Part shown: positions 1-10,996 of the stretch, piece by piece
How the letters are laid out: every line of letters starts with the position of its first letter
How positions within the stretch are numbered: position 1 is the stretch's first letter
DNA from: Hypholoma sublateritium FD-334 SS-4
Taxonomy: Eukaryota; Basidiomycota; Agaricomycetes; Agaricales; Strophariaceae
Length of the DNA: 64,000 nt
Assembly: GCA_000827495.1 (NCBI GenBank)
Contig: KN817563.1
Location: 186,001 to 250,000, forward strand
Direction of reading: 5' to 3'
Program-made: the position numbers and the translations under genes
Notes under the pieces: model-generated
The model's database searches: none
Told to the model about the DNA's origin: nothing
The model's input: only the letters and a program-made list of their open reading frames with translations

Positions 1-344
1 CGGAAGCATCGTCGTCAATTTCGACACCGTGCGTATATTCCTCTCCCGCTCTATCGTAGCCCTGCGCTGACGCACTTCTTCGTTTCTTTTAGGAGCTGCG
101 CACGAACATTCGGGGGCGCCCGCCGCCGCCCGGCACGTACACGGAGGCGGTGTACTCGGGCGCATCGCCGATCCTTCGCGGGCAGCCACTCGCACCCGCA
201 GAGGAGATGGGCGGCTTCCGCCTCGGGAGCACGATCGTGCTCGTGTTCGAGGCGCCTGAGGACTTTGAGTTTTCCGTGCACGCGGGGCAGAAGGTCCGGG
301 TTGGACAGCGGCTGGGCGACATCGAGAAGGCGAAGAAGGACTAG
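1..344 (+). CDS. PSD1: Phosphatidylserine decarboxylase, mitochondrial type, C-terminal part (partial)
   Basis: Only the 3' end is in the window. An exon ending at base 28 reads GSIVVNFDT. It is followed by a GT-AG intron (29-92) and a last exon (93-344) that continues ELRTNIRG and ends in [13 protein letters not shown]. The exon join restores the family pattern around the pyruvoyl site. The motif GGFRLGST contains the LGST tetrapeptide, where the proenzyme cuts itself between Gly and Ser to make the alpha-chain pyruvoyl group. The enzyme decarboxylates phosphatidylserine to phosphatidylethanolamine at the mitochondrial inner membrane. The start, transit peptide and beta-chain lie left of the window. 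Family assignment is secure; choosing the Psd1 over the Psd2 class is an inference from the short tail. Confidence 0.9.
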
Positions 345-724
345 GCGCCTCGCAGTACGACGGGCGGCTAATAGACGAAAATCTGCCGGTGTGGCAGTTC
401 GTAGAAGCGTAGCAGGATACCCGGCACGCGTGCTGTACGCTGTATATCCCAAAAGTTGGTTGTGTTACACTTTCATTTTTCATTTTCACTCTCTCTCTGG
501 TTCTAGTTCTAGTTGACATTTCACTACTTTCAAATTTCCCGTCCATGATCATTCACTAATCAACTAATGATACGCACGACACTGGTTTATTGCTGCATCC
601 GCTAGGCCGATTACGACACAGTCATCTGCTTCCCTCTACATACATACATTGCATATGGTATATTCAACATATATTCGGCGCTTCGCTTGATTCACGCGCG
701 ACATAAACTGGCTCATAATCTCTG
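345..724. other. Intergenic, convergent 3' regions
   Basis: This lies between the stop of the decarboxylase gene and the 3' end of the minus-strand F-box remnant. It is AT-rich with short pyrimidine runs, consistent with two converging 3' UTRs. No coding or structural signal was recognised. Confidence 0.5.
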
Positions 725-1640
725 CTACCACCCGATATACGGTGATGTATAATATCTCTTACGCGTGCATATCACTTCGAGGATATTACGCTCCGATAAT
801 GTAGGAAATTGTTTGCGCAGGGACTGCCCCGCGGACTCTGTCTCGACCAGCTCCATCCCCAGGAGCAATAAGTGGATAGTGACCTGCTCGAGGCGGAGGA
901 ATTGCGGCCCAGAAAAAAAAACATCGAAGTCCAGCACCCGGAAAAGGAGCGAACTGAGATCGCAATAGAAGTCCAATACGAGACGGCGCAGGGGTAGTGG
1001 CGTAGGCGCAGCAGCGAATATGGAGCGCACCCAGGGCGCACGATTGCTTTCGTGCTTGAGCGGGATGCACGCGATGCGCAGCTCGCACAGCCGCGGCGCA
1101 GAGCTGAAGTCCAGTACGCACGTTGGCGTCGGATCGAACGGGACTGGGCAGGCGGCGTCAGCATGCGCACGGCACAGATAAAGGGGGACTCACAAAGAAC
1201 CGCCCACTCGAGGAAGTGCCGCGGCGCGGTGATCGTCAGCGTCGTCAGCGCAGGGCACGCGTTGAGCAGGGTCTGGAGGGGCTGAGGCGCCATCAGGGCG
1301 CAGTCCACGGCGACCACCTCGAGGCTACGGCAAGCGGACGCGTTGGCCAACCAAATCGCGGCGAAGGCGAGCATATCCGCGGAGCTGATGCGTAGCGCGC
1401 GCAGCGCTGCCGTAGGTGGGTGCATGGCGCACACTGGCTCTATCGAAGGGCGCCTTCTCCGTCACGATGACCTCCTCGGACGCGAGCCTACTCAGAAGCG
1501 GCAGCAGATCGCTGTCTGCGAGCTCCTGTCCTCCCAGCGCGACGTGTGTTACAGTCGGGCGCCCGATGCATGCGAGGCAAGCGCGCTTGAGAGGCGGTGG
1601 CTGCTCGCTCCAGCGACGAGGTACATTCGCTATTAAAATG
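725..1640 (-). pseudogene. F-box/LRR protein remnant, N-terminus missing and frameshifted
   Basis: Reading leftward, this aligns with the middle and end of the intact F-box gene at 5290-6692. Shared blocks include RRW.EQP..L.RACL.CIG.PTVT, PPTAALR.LR, CPALTTLTITAP and FFSGPQF. The remnant starts only at the equivalent of residue ~165, so the F-box and first repeats are absent. Near 1440 it carries about 16 extra bases compared with the paralog, which shifts the frame between the KAPF and PPTAALRALR blocks. The position of the paralog's intron is still visible near 1150-1200. The similarity stops about 30-40 bp before the left edge of the 3.7-kb duplicated segment (1667), so loss of the 5' end is probably linked to that insertion. 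This is a tandem duplicate that decayed. Confidence 0.75.
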
Positions 1641-2222
1641 TATGATATCATGCCCAAGAGCAAATTGACCCCAGCCACCGAACGAGGTAATCTAGCCTGC
1701 AACTTGAAGGCCATTATGATTAATTGCCCCGACTAGCAAGGTCTAACACCATATTCACCACCATGAGCAGCACTACAGCACCTGAAAATAATATGATCAA
1801 TACTAGATATCTGAATGTCTTAGGTGACTGGGACTGTTGACTCAAAACCTACAAATATGTAAGTAGTTTGTAAGTAGTATGAAATATCGCTGTGCCACAA
1901 TCAAAATTGAGATCTGCTCATCCGGTGAGCATGCGAAATTAGGCGAAATTACTGAAGGGTATCAAGCAATGGAAATTGCCGTGTAAAATGAGGCGACTCT
2001 CCTTGACATTTTACAGTGTTTGTTTTCAGCCTTTCGAGCCCATCTCGGTCATAAGCATACCATACGGGGCAATCAACTCGGACAGGACAAAGTCGAGAAA
2101 CATTTTATCGTCGTAGACGTGTTAATCGAGGATATTTGGTCCAGTTATGAAATAAATTATGTCGTAAATTCTGTTCATAATCCTATAAGCTATGTTTATC
2201 CACCTGTGATGCCACTTCATTA

Positions 2223-4223
2223 TCAGACCGAGCAATCGTCGGCGCTGAGTGCAGATCTGGTATGTATCATAGAGTGTACTTCTTGTTTCTTTGACAAATT
2301 GGCACCCCATCCTGAGTCTCTGATGCTGGAATCAAAATACCGACGCATGCGTACCTCTCGATGGACTATGACACCCGCCGACCCAGCAGATGCACCTCGC
2401 ATCGCGGGATTGCTCGAAGCACCGAAATTTGAGAGGGCGTACGAACTGACCTCTAGGCTTGGGGGAGCTGACTCTGTGTGGCTTTTTCTCGAGTTGAACG
2501 TAGCCATCAAAGAGTTGGAGTACACTGCGAATAAGTGTATCAGACAATATTTCATCAAGGGACCATCTCAAAGTGTTAATCACATTTTCCTATGACCTGG
2601 GAAACAGCCAGCGAGTATAAATCATTCGGGAACGTGAAGACCTGACCCAATGTTAGTGCCGCACAAATTTATCTGCGAGGTCACTCACTAAAATCAAGGA
2701 CACGATATCAAAGAGGCTATCGGGCGCAGCGCTGTCAATTTTATGTGCGAACCTATCAAGTCTTCTGGAAGTCAGACGCACCTGGTCAGAATCCCGTTGT
2801 TTATCGTGTACATCATTAACCCGTCAATTATCTTGTCCGTCCTGACGCGCGCCGGCAGTCAGTTACCACGACCACTATGCTGATCGACATGATTAACCCA
2901 CTGTTTTATTCCCGTGCGCGCCTGGTTCAAATAATAGCTCAGCGTCCCAGCTATGATAATATCGATGACAGCGCCGGAGATTAAAATGGCCTTCGCCATG
3001 TCCTGAAAATAGCTATGGAGTCAGGAGGTGTACTTCGAGGTATGGAGCTTGAGATAGCACGTACATCAGGCTTTCCCATGATAGAGCTAACAATTGGGTG
3101 CTCGAATCTAGAAATCGTCGGATTTCAGCCAGGATCTCCCTCAAATTTCCCCGACTCACAGTACAGCCATCAAAGCTTCCAAAAATAGACGTGTGAGTCG
3201 AAATCAAGACAAGTTTGGGTGACTTGCTTACCCCAACCGAGTGCTTGAGAAGCACAATGAAATCAAAGAAAAGTCAAGTTAAAATAGTTATCGTGACATA
3301 CAGAAATTCCCCAATGATATGAATGTCTGGTGCGCAATACGTGGCCAAATGAGAAATGGAAACAGATGTTATTGGTAACGACTCACAATGAATATCGGAA
3401 TGGGCAGTTTCTTTCCTGAGACTGGGACAGGAGGTTTGTCGGTCATGCATACTCGCAAATTTCACTTCTTCTGTGTCCTTACCGTAGTAAATTCGAGTTG
3501 CATATGACACGTGCACGATGAGGACGATTGACCCCTGAGCCAAAACATAAAATTAATCCGGCCTAAGGCGTTGAACGACATACTGTGATGCCAAAGAGAA
3601 CCTTGAGATAAATCTGTAAGAGATTCTGCATTTGATCCCCCAGGAAAACTTACGTTAACGGACCTACGCAACGGTGCCAATTATTTAAGTATTCCACACA
3701 CTGATAGAGGGCAGCGGACTGACCAAATACTTTTCAGTAGTTGTAATGGGTTAAAGAAATTGTTGATTAGGTAGACATATAGGACGTGCATGCTGAGCGC
3801 TCCGTGAACCAGCTCAAATAATCTAGAATAAATTTCAGACAATGGAAACGACAAAAAGAGAGCTTATAGACAGTAGAGATGCAACCTGGATTTCGGATGG
3901 TAACACAAAGTTTGGATTAGGATTATTTCAGGCTCCTGGGGATAACTCGTACCGTTGCTTGAATTATAAATCCATCCTTGTATGTCCTAAAATACATATA
4001 CGTCTGCGAGGTGGATTAATCTATGCACGAAGGCCTTGCGTGGGTCCACCACATGAATTCACACCCACTTGAACACAGGTAATACCCAGCAGACTCAAAT
4101 TCCCTGTCAGCCCCAAGCAGCACATCGCGTATTTGTGCGGACATACATGTTTGATATAAAAGTCCCTATAAGATATGCGCCATAGGTCGGGTTGAGGTCG
4201 ACGTGGATACCAAAGATACTCAT
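2223..4223 (-). CDS. DUF6534 family membrane protein, copy A
   Basis: A many-exon minus-strand gene. The ATG at 4223 begins MSIFGIHVDLNPTYGAYLIG, the typical first helix of the family. Recognisable exons follow: LLGITCVQ, TYMYFRTYKDG, FELVHGALSMHVLYVYL, a 10-base microexon giving WSVN, GSIVLIVHVSYATRIYYG, an SGKK-type loop, DMAKAILISGAVIDIIIAG with LNQARTGIKQ, and the last exon VYSNSLMATFNSRKS. These match the seven-helix plan of DUF6534 proteins, which are abundant in Agaricomycetes and of unknown function. The paralogs at 34288, 47490 and 62335 share the exon order. The C-terminus (after HREVR) differs from copy B because of small indels and is about 37 residues longer. Exact boundaries of one or two small internal exons are uncertain. 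Confidence 0.75.
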
Positions 4224-4393
4224 GACAAAAGCAAGATGAAGATAGAAAGAATCTAATTACCCTTCAGCGAAACCGGCACGCTCTTTATAGCTGGCCTCCG
4301 TGACCATATATAGGTGCCCAGTAGAAGCGCATGTCCGTGTCACCTTCGAGGAAGAAGACGAGGGAAGACGCAAATGATAATCAATTCGTGATC
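3778..4393. repeat. Near-identical tract between the two duplication copies
   Basis: Bases 3778-4393 match 48950-49565 with a single visible difference (A at 4308, T at 49480). The 57 bases to the left have five differences, and the ~55 bases to the right have about eight. The tract covers the upstream region, start codon and first exons of the DUF6534 gene. See the finding on gene conversion. Confidence 0.8.
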
Positions 4394-4732
4394 GATCGTT
4401 ATTCCAAATCATGTCGACATTCGGACACGATAGTCACACGCGTACAGTGCTCCATCGTTATCAAACTATGTAGAACTTCGTTAAAGAGCGACACCGTTGA
4501 CACCGTTGATCCATTTTAGATATCTGCAATCATCTTCAAGCTCTAGCCGTGTAAAGTAGTGTAGGCATCCGTTTTTCTATAATGTATATTTGACTTGCCA
4601 CCAAAGTTGCACCAAAGCCGAAAAACAGGATAATTTACCCAGATTTCGAAAATAAATAAGTAATTCCTCAAGAGATACGGGTGCAGTCCATACGCCGAGC
4701 CACCCGGCGACTTCCATGTATGAAGGGGTTTA

Positions 4733-5066
4733 CTAAGTATTGGCATATTGTTTCCTATAATCTAGAAACACAAACGTGGTCCATACGTTAAGGAAGATGA
4801 CGATGGAATCGTTCAAAATATTGGGAAAACCGGAGTGCCGTCCGTTCGGCGTGACAAAACCTGAGATAGTAGTATCAGAAGTAGGAATAAAAGAGTCTTC
4901 AATAAATCCAGCCTGTATAATATGCTCTTGAGGGCGTACAATTTTACGTCACAGCTGTGCGAAGTTCTGATCAATCACACTACTCACAGAATTTTGAATG
5001 GATCCCCCAGCTAATTTCAGCGGGAAATGATTTCAGTTCTTCGGAGGTTTCAAGGTTAGTAAACAT
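4733..5066 (-). CDS. Possible small gene upstream of DUF6534 copy A
   Basis: Weak candidate. Read on the minus strand, exon 1 starts MFTNLETSEELKSF at 5066. A GTGAGT donor and an acceptor TCTCAG lead to an exon with VTPNGRHSGFPN and FVFLDYRKQYANT and a stop at 4733, giving about 68 residues. The second exon stays open in the other copy, with partly synonymous changes and the same stop. The donor and the exon 1 frame are altered in that copy. No family was recognised. It could also be untranslated leader or chance. Confidence 0.25.
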
Positions 5067-5289
5067 ATATTTTCTAGTGAAGGCCAATGAAATTTGACTG
5101 CACCTTGCAGTAAATATCAAATGACGAGAAATGATTGGTAGTTATGTCAATGGTGTGTAAATCGGCCTACGTAGATACGGTATATAAAGGATAGTCTCCT
5201 TCACAGACCAAATAAACAGATGACAGTCGATCTGTTTTGAAAACAACACCAGTGGCAGCAGGATCCACCCCAGGATCCATTTTAACTAC

Positions 5290-6692
5290 TCACACGTTCC
5301 TTACAAGCAAGGCACTTCCAGTCTTCGAACTCTGTGCGCCAGAATATTGCTTCCCCACAACTTGGAAGTTATTACGGCGGTCATACATGTTCTGGGTATG
5401 CCAGCATATTAATTCGATGACATTACGCTCCATCAATATAGGAAATTGGGCGCGAAGCAGTAACGCCGCTGCTTCTGTCTCGTCGGACCCTAGCTCCTGC
5501 GCCGAGAACAGAATAGTGACCTGCTGGAGGCAGGGAAACTGTGGCCCAGAAAAAAAGTCATCGAGAGACTGCAGATCTTCCAGGATCGCGCCGACGCAGT
5601 ATCTGAATTCCAGCACGAGATGGCGCAGTGATAGTGGTTCGGTCGCGGCCCCGAATATAGAGCGCACCCAGTGCACACGATCGGTCTCTTTCCTGAGCAC
5701 GATGCACGCTAGGCGCACCTCGCGCAGGCGCGGTGTCAAGCTGAGGTTCAGTATATGTATCGGGCGGCGCAGGACTGAGCAGGCAACGTCGGCATGCGCA
5801 CGAGATAGATAGAGGAGGACTCACAGGTACGCGCCGGTGCGGTGATAGTGAGCGTCGTCAGCGCGGGGCATACGCTGAGCAGAGCCTGAAGGGCTCCGGA
5901 CGACATTCGAAGGGAGCAATTCACGTCAAGCGACTCCAGGCGGCGGCACGACGCGGGCACGTTGGATAGCCAGGTCGTTGCGAAGTCGATCATCCCCCCC
6001 CCGTCCATGCGTAGCGTGCGCAGTGCCGCCGTAGGTGGGTACGCAATGCAGAGGGCCTTCTCGGGAGAACACTGCAAATACATGCTGCCCCTGAGCTCCA
6101 GGGCTGCTGTGGACGCGAGTCCACTAAGAAGCGATAGCAGATCGTTGACCCCAAGGTCCCATACTTGCACTGAAACGCCTGTAACAGTCGGGAGCCCGAT
6201 GCACGTGAGGCAAGCGCGCTGGAGCGCCAGCGGCTGTTCTTTCCACCGGCGTGGATCCAAGTCCACCGACCGCAGCAACGTGAGCTGGGCAAGGGCACGC
6301 GCTAGCTTTTCGGAGAGAGTGTCGTTAACCTTGGAATGATTTATATCATCGAATAGCGGGTTTTGGTATGTTTTCAGGGTTAAGTGTTTGATGTAGGAAG
6401 GTAGATATGAGGCAGTCGAGAATGCATGCAACAACAAGTCCACAGCCTCCATACGGGCACCATTCTGGCTAATTTCCTGGGCGCATGAGATCCCCGTAGT
6501 TTTAGGAAGAACGTCAATCTGTTCTTGTTCATCTAGAGCGAGATCGATGGTGATATGGTTGAAGATGTGTCGGCGACAGGATTGCGCCCACGATCGTGCC
6601 ACTAAAGCGCAGTTCTTCAAGCTTCTGCAATCATGGAAAAGATCATCGATGATACTATCGACAAGCTCCTGGGGTAGGCAAGGCACTTGCAT
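5290..6692 (-). CDS. F-box/LRR-like protein with a C-terminus acquired from the duplication
   Basis: Two exons (6692-5825 and 5774-5290) separated by a 50-bp GT-AG intron give 450 residues in one frame. The N-terminus MQVPCLPQELVDSIIDDL, followed by CALVARSW, is a classic F-box. F-boxes recruit Skp1 and make the protein the substrate adaptor of an SCF ubiquitin ligase. The rest is a series of leucine-rich segments (LTLLRSVDLD, CPALTTLTITAP, LSLRHLVLEF), as is usual for basidiomycete F-box families. The last ~16 codons and the stop lie inside the duplicated segment, where they are the antisense-strand 3' end of the aminotransferase gene read in another frame. The native end is therefore lost; the remnant at 725-1640 shows a different tail. 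Confidence 0.75.
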
Positions 6693-7026
6693 GTTTGTGA
6701 GAAAGCGTTGAGAGCCGGGTCGGAGTGCAGTTCAACTTCATGTGGATATACGAGGGCAAATGAACGATGATGTTCGCACGCTTGCGTGCCGATGTACAGG
6801 GTCCGTCTTTGGGGGCGGGGCTTGCGCTGTGTGCACGGAGTCCAACCCTCCACACATGTCCTAGCTCGCTGCGCGTGGGGGATGCTGTTGGATTATAGGC
6901 CTATAGGATAGCATGACTATGCTTTAAGAGAGTGTTGTGGAAAGCATAACGATAGCAACTATTAGCAAGGGCGGCGTTCATAGTATCAGTGTTGCTGAAT
7001 ATTAACACGAGTAATATTAAGTCATC
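6693..7026. other. Upstream region of the F-box gene and of the tRNA
   Basis: Non-coding by inspection. Short ORFs run antisense through the F-box leader but show no family features. The segment should hold the F-box promoter and the 5' flank of the tRNA gene, whose own promoter elements are internal. Confidence 0.4.
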
Positions 7027-7100
7027 GGCCGACTAGCTCAGCTGGTTAGAGCGTCGTGCTAATAACGCGAAGGTCTTGGGTTCGATCCCCACGTTGGCCA
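7027..7100 (+). tRNA. tRNA-Ile (anticodon AAT)
   Basis: This 74-base sequence folds as a full cloverleaf. Acceptor GGCCGAC pairs with GTTGGCC with one G-T pair. The D arm is GCTC...GAGC. The anticodon stem TCGTG/CGCGA holds loop CTAATAA, giving anticodon AAT (read as IAU), and the T arm has loop TTCGATC. The discriminator base is A. There is no intron. The internal B box GGTTCGATCCC is present, as expected for RNA polymerase III. It decodes AUU and AUC. A run of T lies about 8 bases downstream and could end transcription. Confidence 0.95.
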
Positions 7101-7423
7101 GATGATCCTTTTTCTAAATATTTTTTGCAAATATTTCACCCCCTTTCATTTCATAGAATTTGCAAATTGCCACACAGACTACAGTCCACTGCTCAGTGCC
7201 CATACTTATTACTAAAGGCCACCTGAAGGAGAGTACTGGGCTATTTATGGTACGTATGAATGCCCACTGTTACTTACAATCAACAGGTTCACAGTCCTCT
7301 GGGCGGGAGATCAAAACTTAAAAGGAGAATTGTTGACGCATACTCTTTGCACGTTATTTGTGGAGGGCCTGCTCGTTCATGACGCCCTTTTAATTTTTAT
7401 GTGCTTCGACAGAGGTTTCAAAA
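7101..7423. other. Spacer between tRNA and GluRS 3' end
   Basis: AT-rich, with no gene seen. The first bases contain T runs suitable for polymerase III termination. The rest is the likely 3' UTR of the minus-strand GluRS gene. Confidence 0.45.
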
Positions 7424-9572
<2,149 letters not shown>

Positions 9573-9829
9573 TCAATTCGAAGCGCAGTGAGATATTCCA
9601 ATGAAAAGTTGTACTGCAAGCGACCGTTGAGACACCGTTTGTATGTCTGTCACGGTAGTGTTTGCTGAAGTTGGAGTCTTTCTTGAGTCTGGACAGTGGA
9701 CAGTCCAGGCGCGCGGCACGGCCGCCGGTCTCCGGAGTACACCACGTGCTACGGTGATGCTCTTATGTTACAGTCTACGAGTCTCACGCGCCCACAATCC
9801 AACGCGTTGCCAGTATGCAAGCGCAGTGC

Positions 9830-9847
9830 GCGCAATGCGCATTGCGC
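9830..9847. repeat. 18-bp perfect palindrome GCGCAATGC/GCATTGCGC
   Basis: The two 9-base arms are exact reverse complements with no spacer. The core CATGCGCATTGCGCAG-like string recurs near 19538 in another intergenic region, so it may be a dimeric-factor binding site or a repeat remnant. Confidence 0.5.
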
Positions 9848-10035
9848 AAGCAACTTAAGATAGAATAATACTATCTACAACCGCTGCAGCACTGGGAACC
9901 AGCCTCCATATCTTGACACTTGCTTTGTGCACTTACATCTACTTACAATTACATGCCATGTGGTATTTCGTGAAATCAAGATCACGGTAACATTGGTTTC
10001 CATAGTTTTGTGCCTAAGCGCGTTCCAAGAAAAAG

Positions 10036-10040
10036 TATAA
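10036..10040 (+). promoter_or_regulatory. Possible TATA element of the secreted-protein gene
   Basis: TATAA lies 141 bases before the ATG and just upstream of a long CT-rich leader. Position and context fit a core promoter; there is no direct evidence. Confidence 0.35.
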
Positions 10041-10180
10041 GACGCGTTCGCCTTTCTTCCTCAGCACCATTCTCCTTCATTCTTTCCGCCTCTTCCGTTC
10101 TCTCTTTCACAGCTGTGCTGTCCTTTTTCTTTCACGCTCTCTTAAATTTCAAGACATCTCCTTCCACCTTCGCCTTCGCC

Positions 10181-10750
10181 ATGCAGATCCCTACCCTCTT
10201 CGTCATTCTCTTCGCATTCTTCACCGCGGCCTTCGCTGCCCCTGTTGAGCGCCGCGCTGCAGTTGCCGTCTTCAAGACCCAGACGTACAATCAGCTTTCG
10301 ATCTCCGGAGGCAAAGCCGGCACCGCCCAAGCTCTGGCGTCTGCCAAGTTCGCAGCCCTCAACTTGGCCAATGCCAAGAACGTTGCCGCGTCCGACCTCG
10401 ATTTCCTGAACTCCGTCAACCAGATTGCCAATGATGCAGAGACCGAAGCGTTCAACCCAGCCATTGCAGCCGCAACCGGCGCAGCCAAGACCGCCCTGCA
10501 GGTAATATCTGCTGCAACGCTTCATATCGAGTAATCTGACGCTTATCTGCGTGAATAGAACGGCAAGATCCAGAACAAGGTCCTCAAGCTGACCGCTTCG
10601 GTGTTGAAGTTGCAGGTACAAGCCGCCCAGGGCCAGAACACGGCGTCCCAGTTGGCTACTGAGCAGAAGAAATTGGCCACCAACATCGCCCTCGATAAGA
10701 AGGCAGCTGGCCAGGCCGCTACGAAGCTGTCGTTCAATGCGTCCACCTAG
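10181..10750 (+). CDS. Small secreted alanine-rich protein
   Basis: Exons 10181-10501 and 10559-10750, joined by a 57-bp GT-AG intron, give 170 residues. The ATG at 10181 starts MQIPTLFVILFAFFTAAFA, a clear signal peptide with a hydrophobic core and an AFA/AP cleavage site, followed by a possible Kex-type pair (RR) at residues 24-25. The mature part is rich in Ala, Lys, Asn and Gln with heptad-like spacing (NKVLKLTASVLKLQ, QLATEQKKLATNIALDKK), so it is probably a helical bundle. It contains no cysteine. Similar small secreted proteins are known from Agaricomycetes, with no assigned function. The longer ORF beginning at 10010 has no ATG support, and its upstream part is the CT-rich leader. Confidence 0.85.
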
Positions 10751-10996
10751 GTGAGTCCTATGGGTCAACACAGCTGGGCGATCGCTAAAATGTATTACCT
10801 TCACTAGGGGTCCGTTTGTAGGGTATCATATTATTCTGCGTATGCGGGTTGGAGAAAACATGATTTTTTTGCAGCATCAACGGAGTTTCTGTGAGAACAC
10901 CTGAGTTTACCAAACGTTGTGACGCTTCACGCGTTCCTATAACATCTTGGCCATCTTTGAGTAATCTGCGGAATACAACTCGCAAGACGAATGTCA

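Larger units (their letters stand above)
1667..5340. repeat. Segmental duplication, copy 1 (derived)
   Basis: This ~3.67-kb block is repeated in the same orientation at 46748-50511. Both copies begin with GACCCCAGCCACCGAA and end with CTTCGAACTCTGTGCGCC. Copy 1 contains a DUF6534 gene and, at its right edge (about 5294-5340), a short piece of the 3' end of the branched-chain aminotransferase gene that is intact next to copy 2. Divergence is uneven: about 9-15% in some stretches, but one mismatch over 3778-4393. No terminal inverted repeats, target-site duplication or transposase were seen, so this looks like a recombination-mediated duplication and not a transposon. Confidence 0.9.

Noticed and set aside
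2020..2595. 191-codon plus-strand ORF in duplication copy 1
   Set aside because: It is antisense to the last exons of the DUF6534 gene, whose minus-strand frame carries the family motifs. The matching plus-strand frame in copy 2 is broken.
3842..4072. 76-codon plus-strand ORF identical in both duplication copies (also 49014-49244)
   Set aside because: The identity is explained by the near-identical tract. On the other strand this DNA encodes DUF6534 exons and introns.
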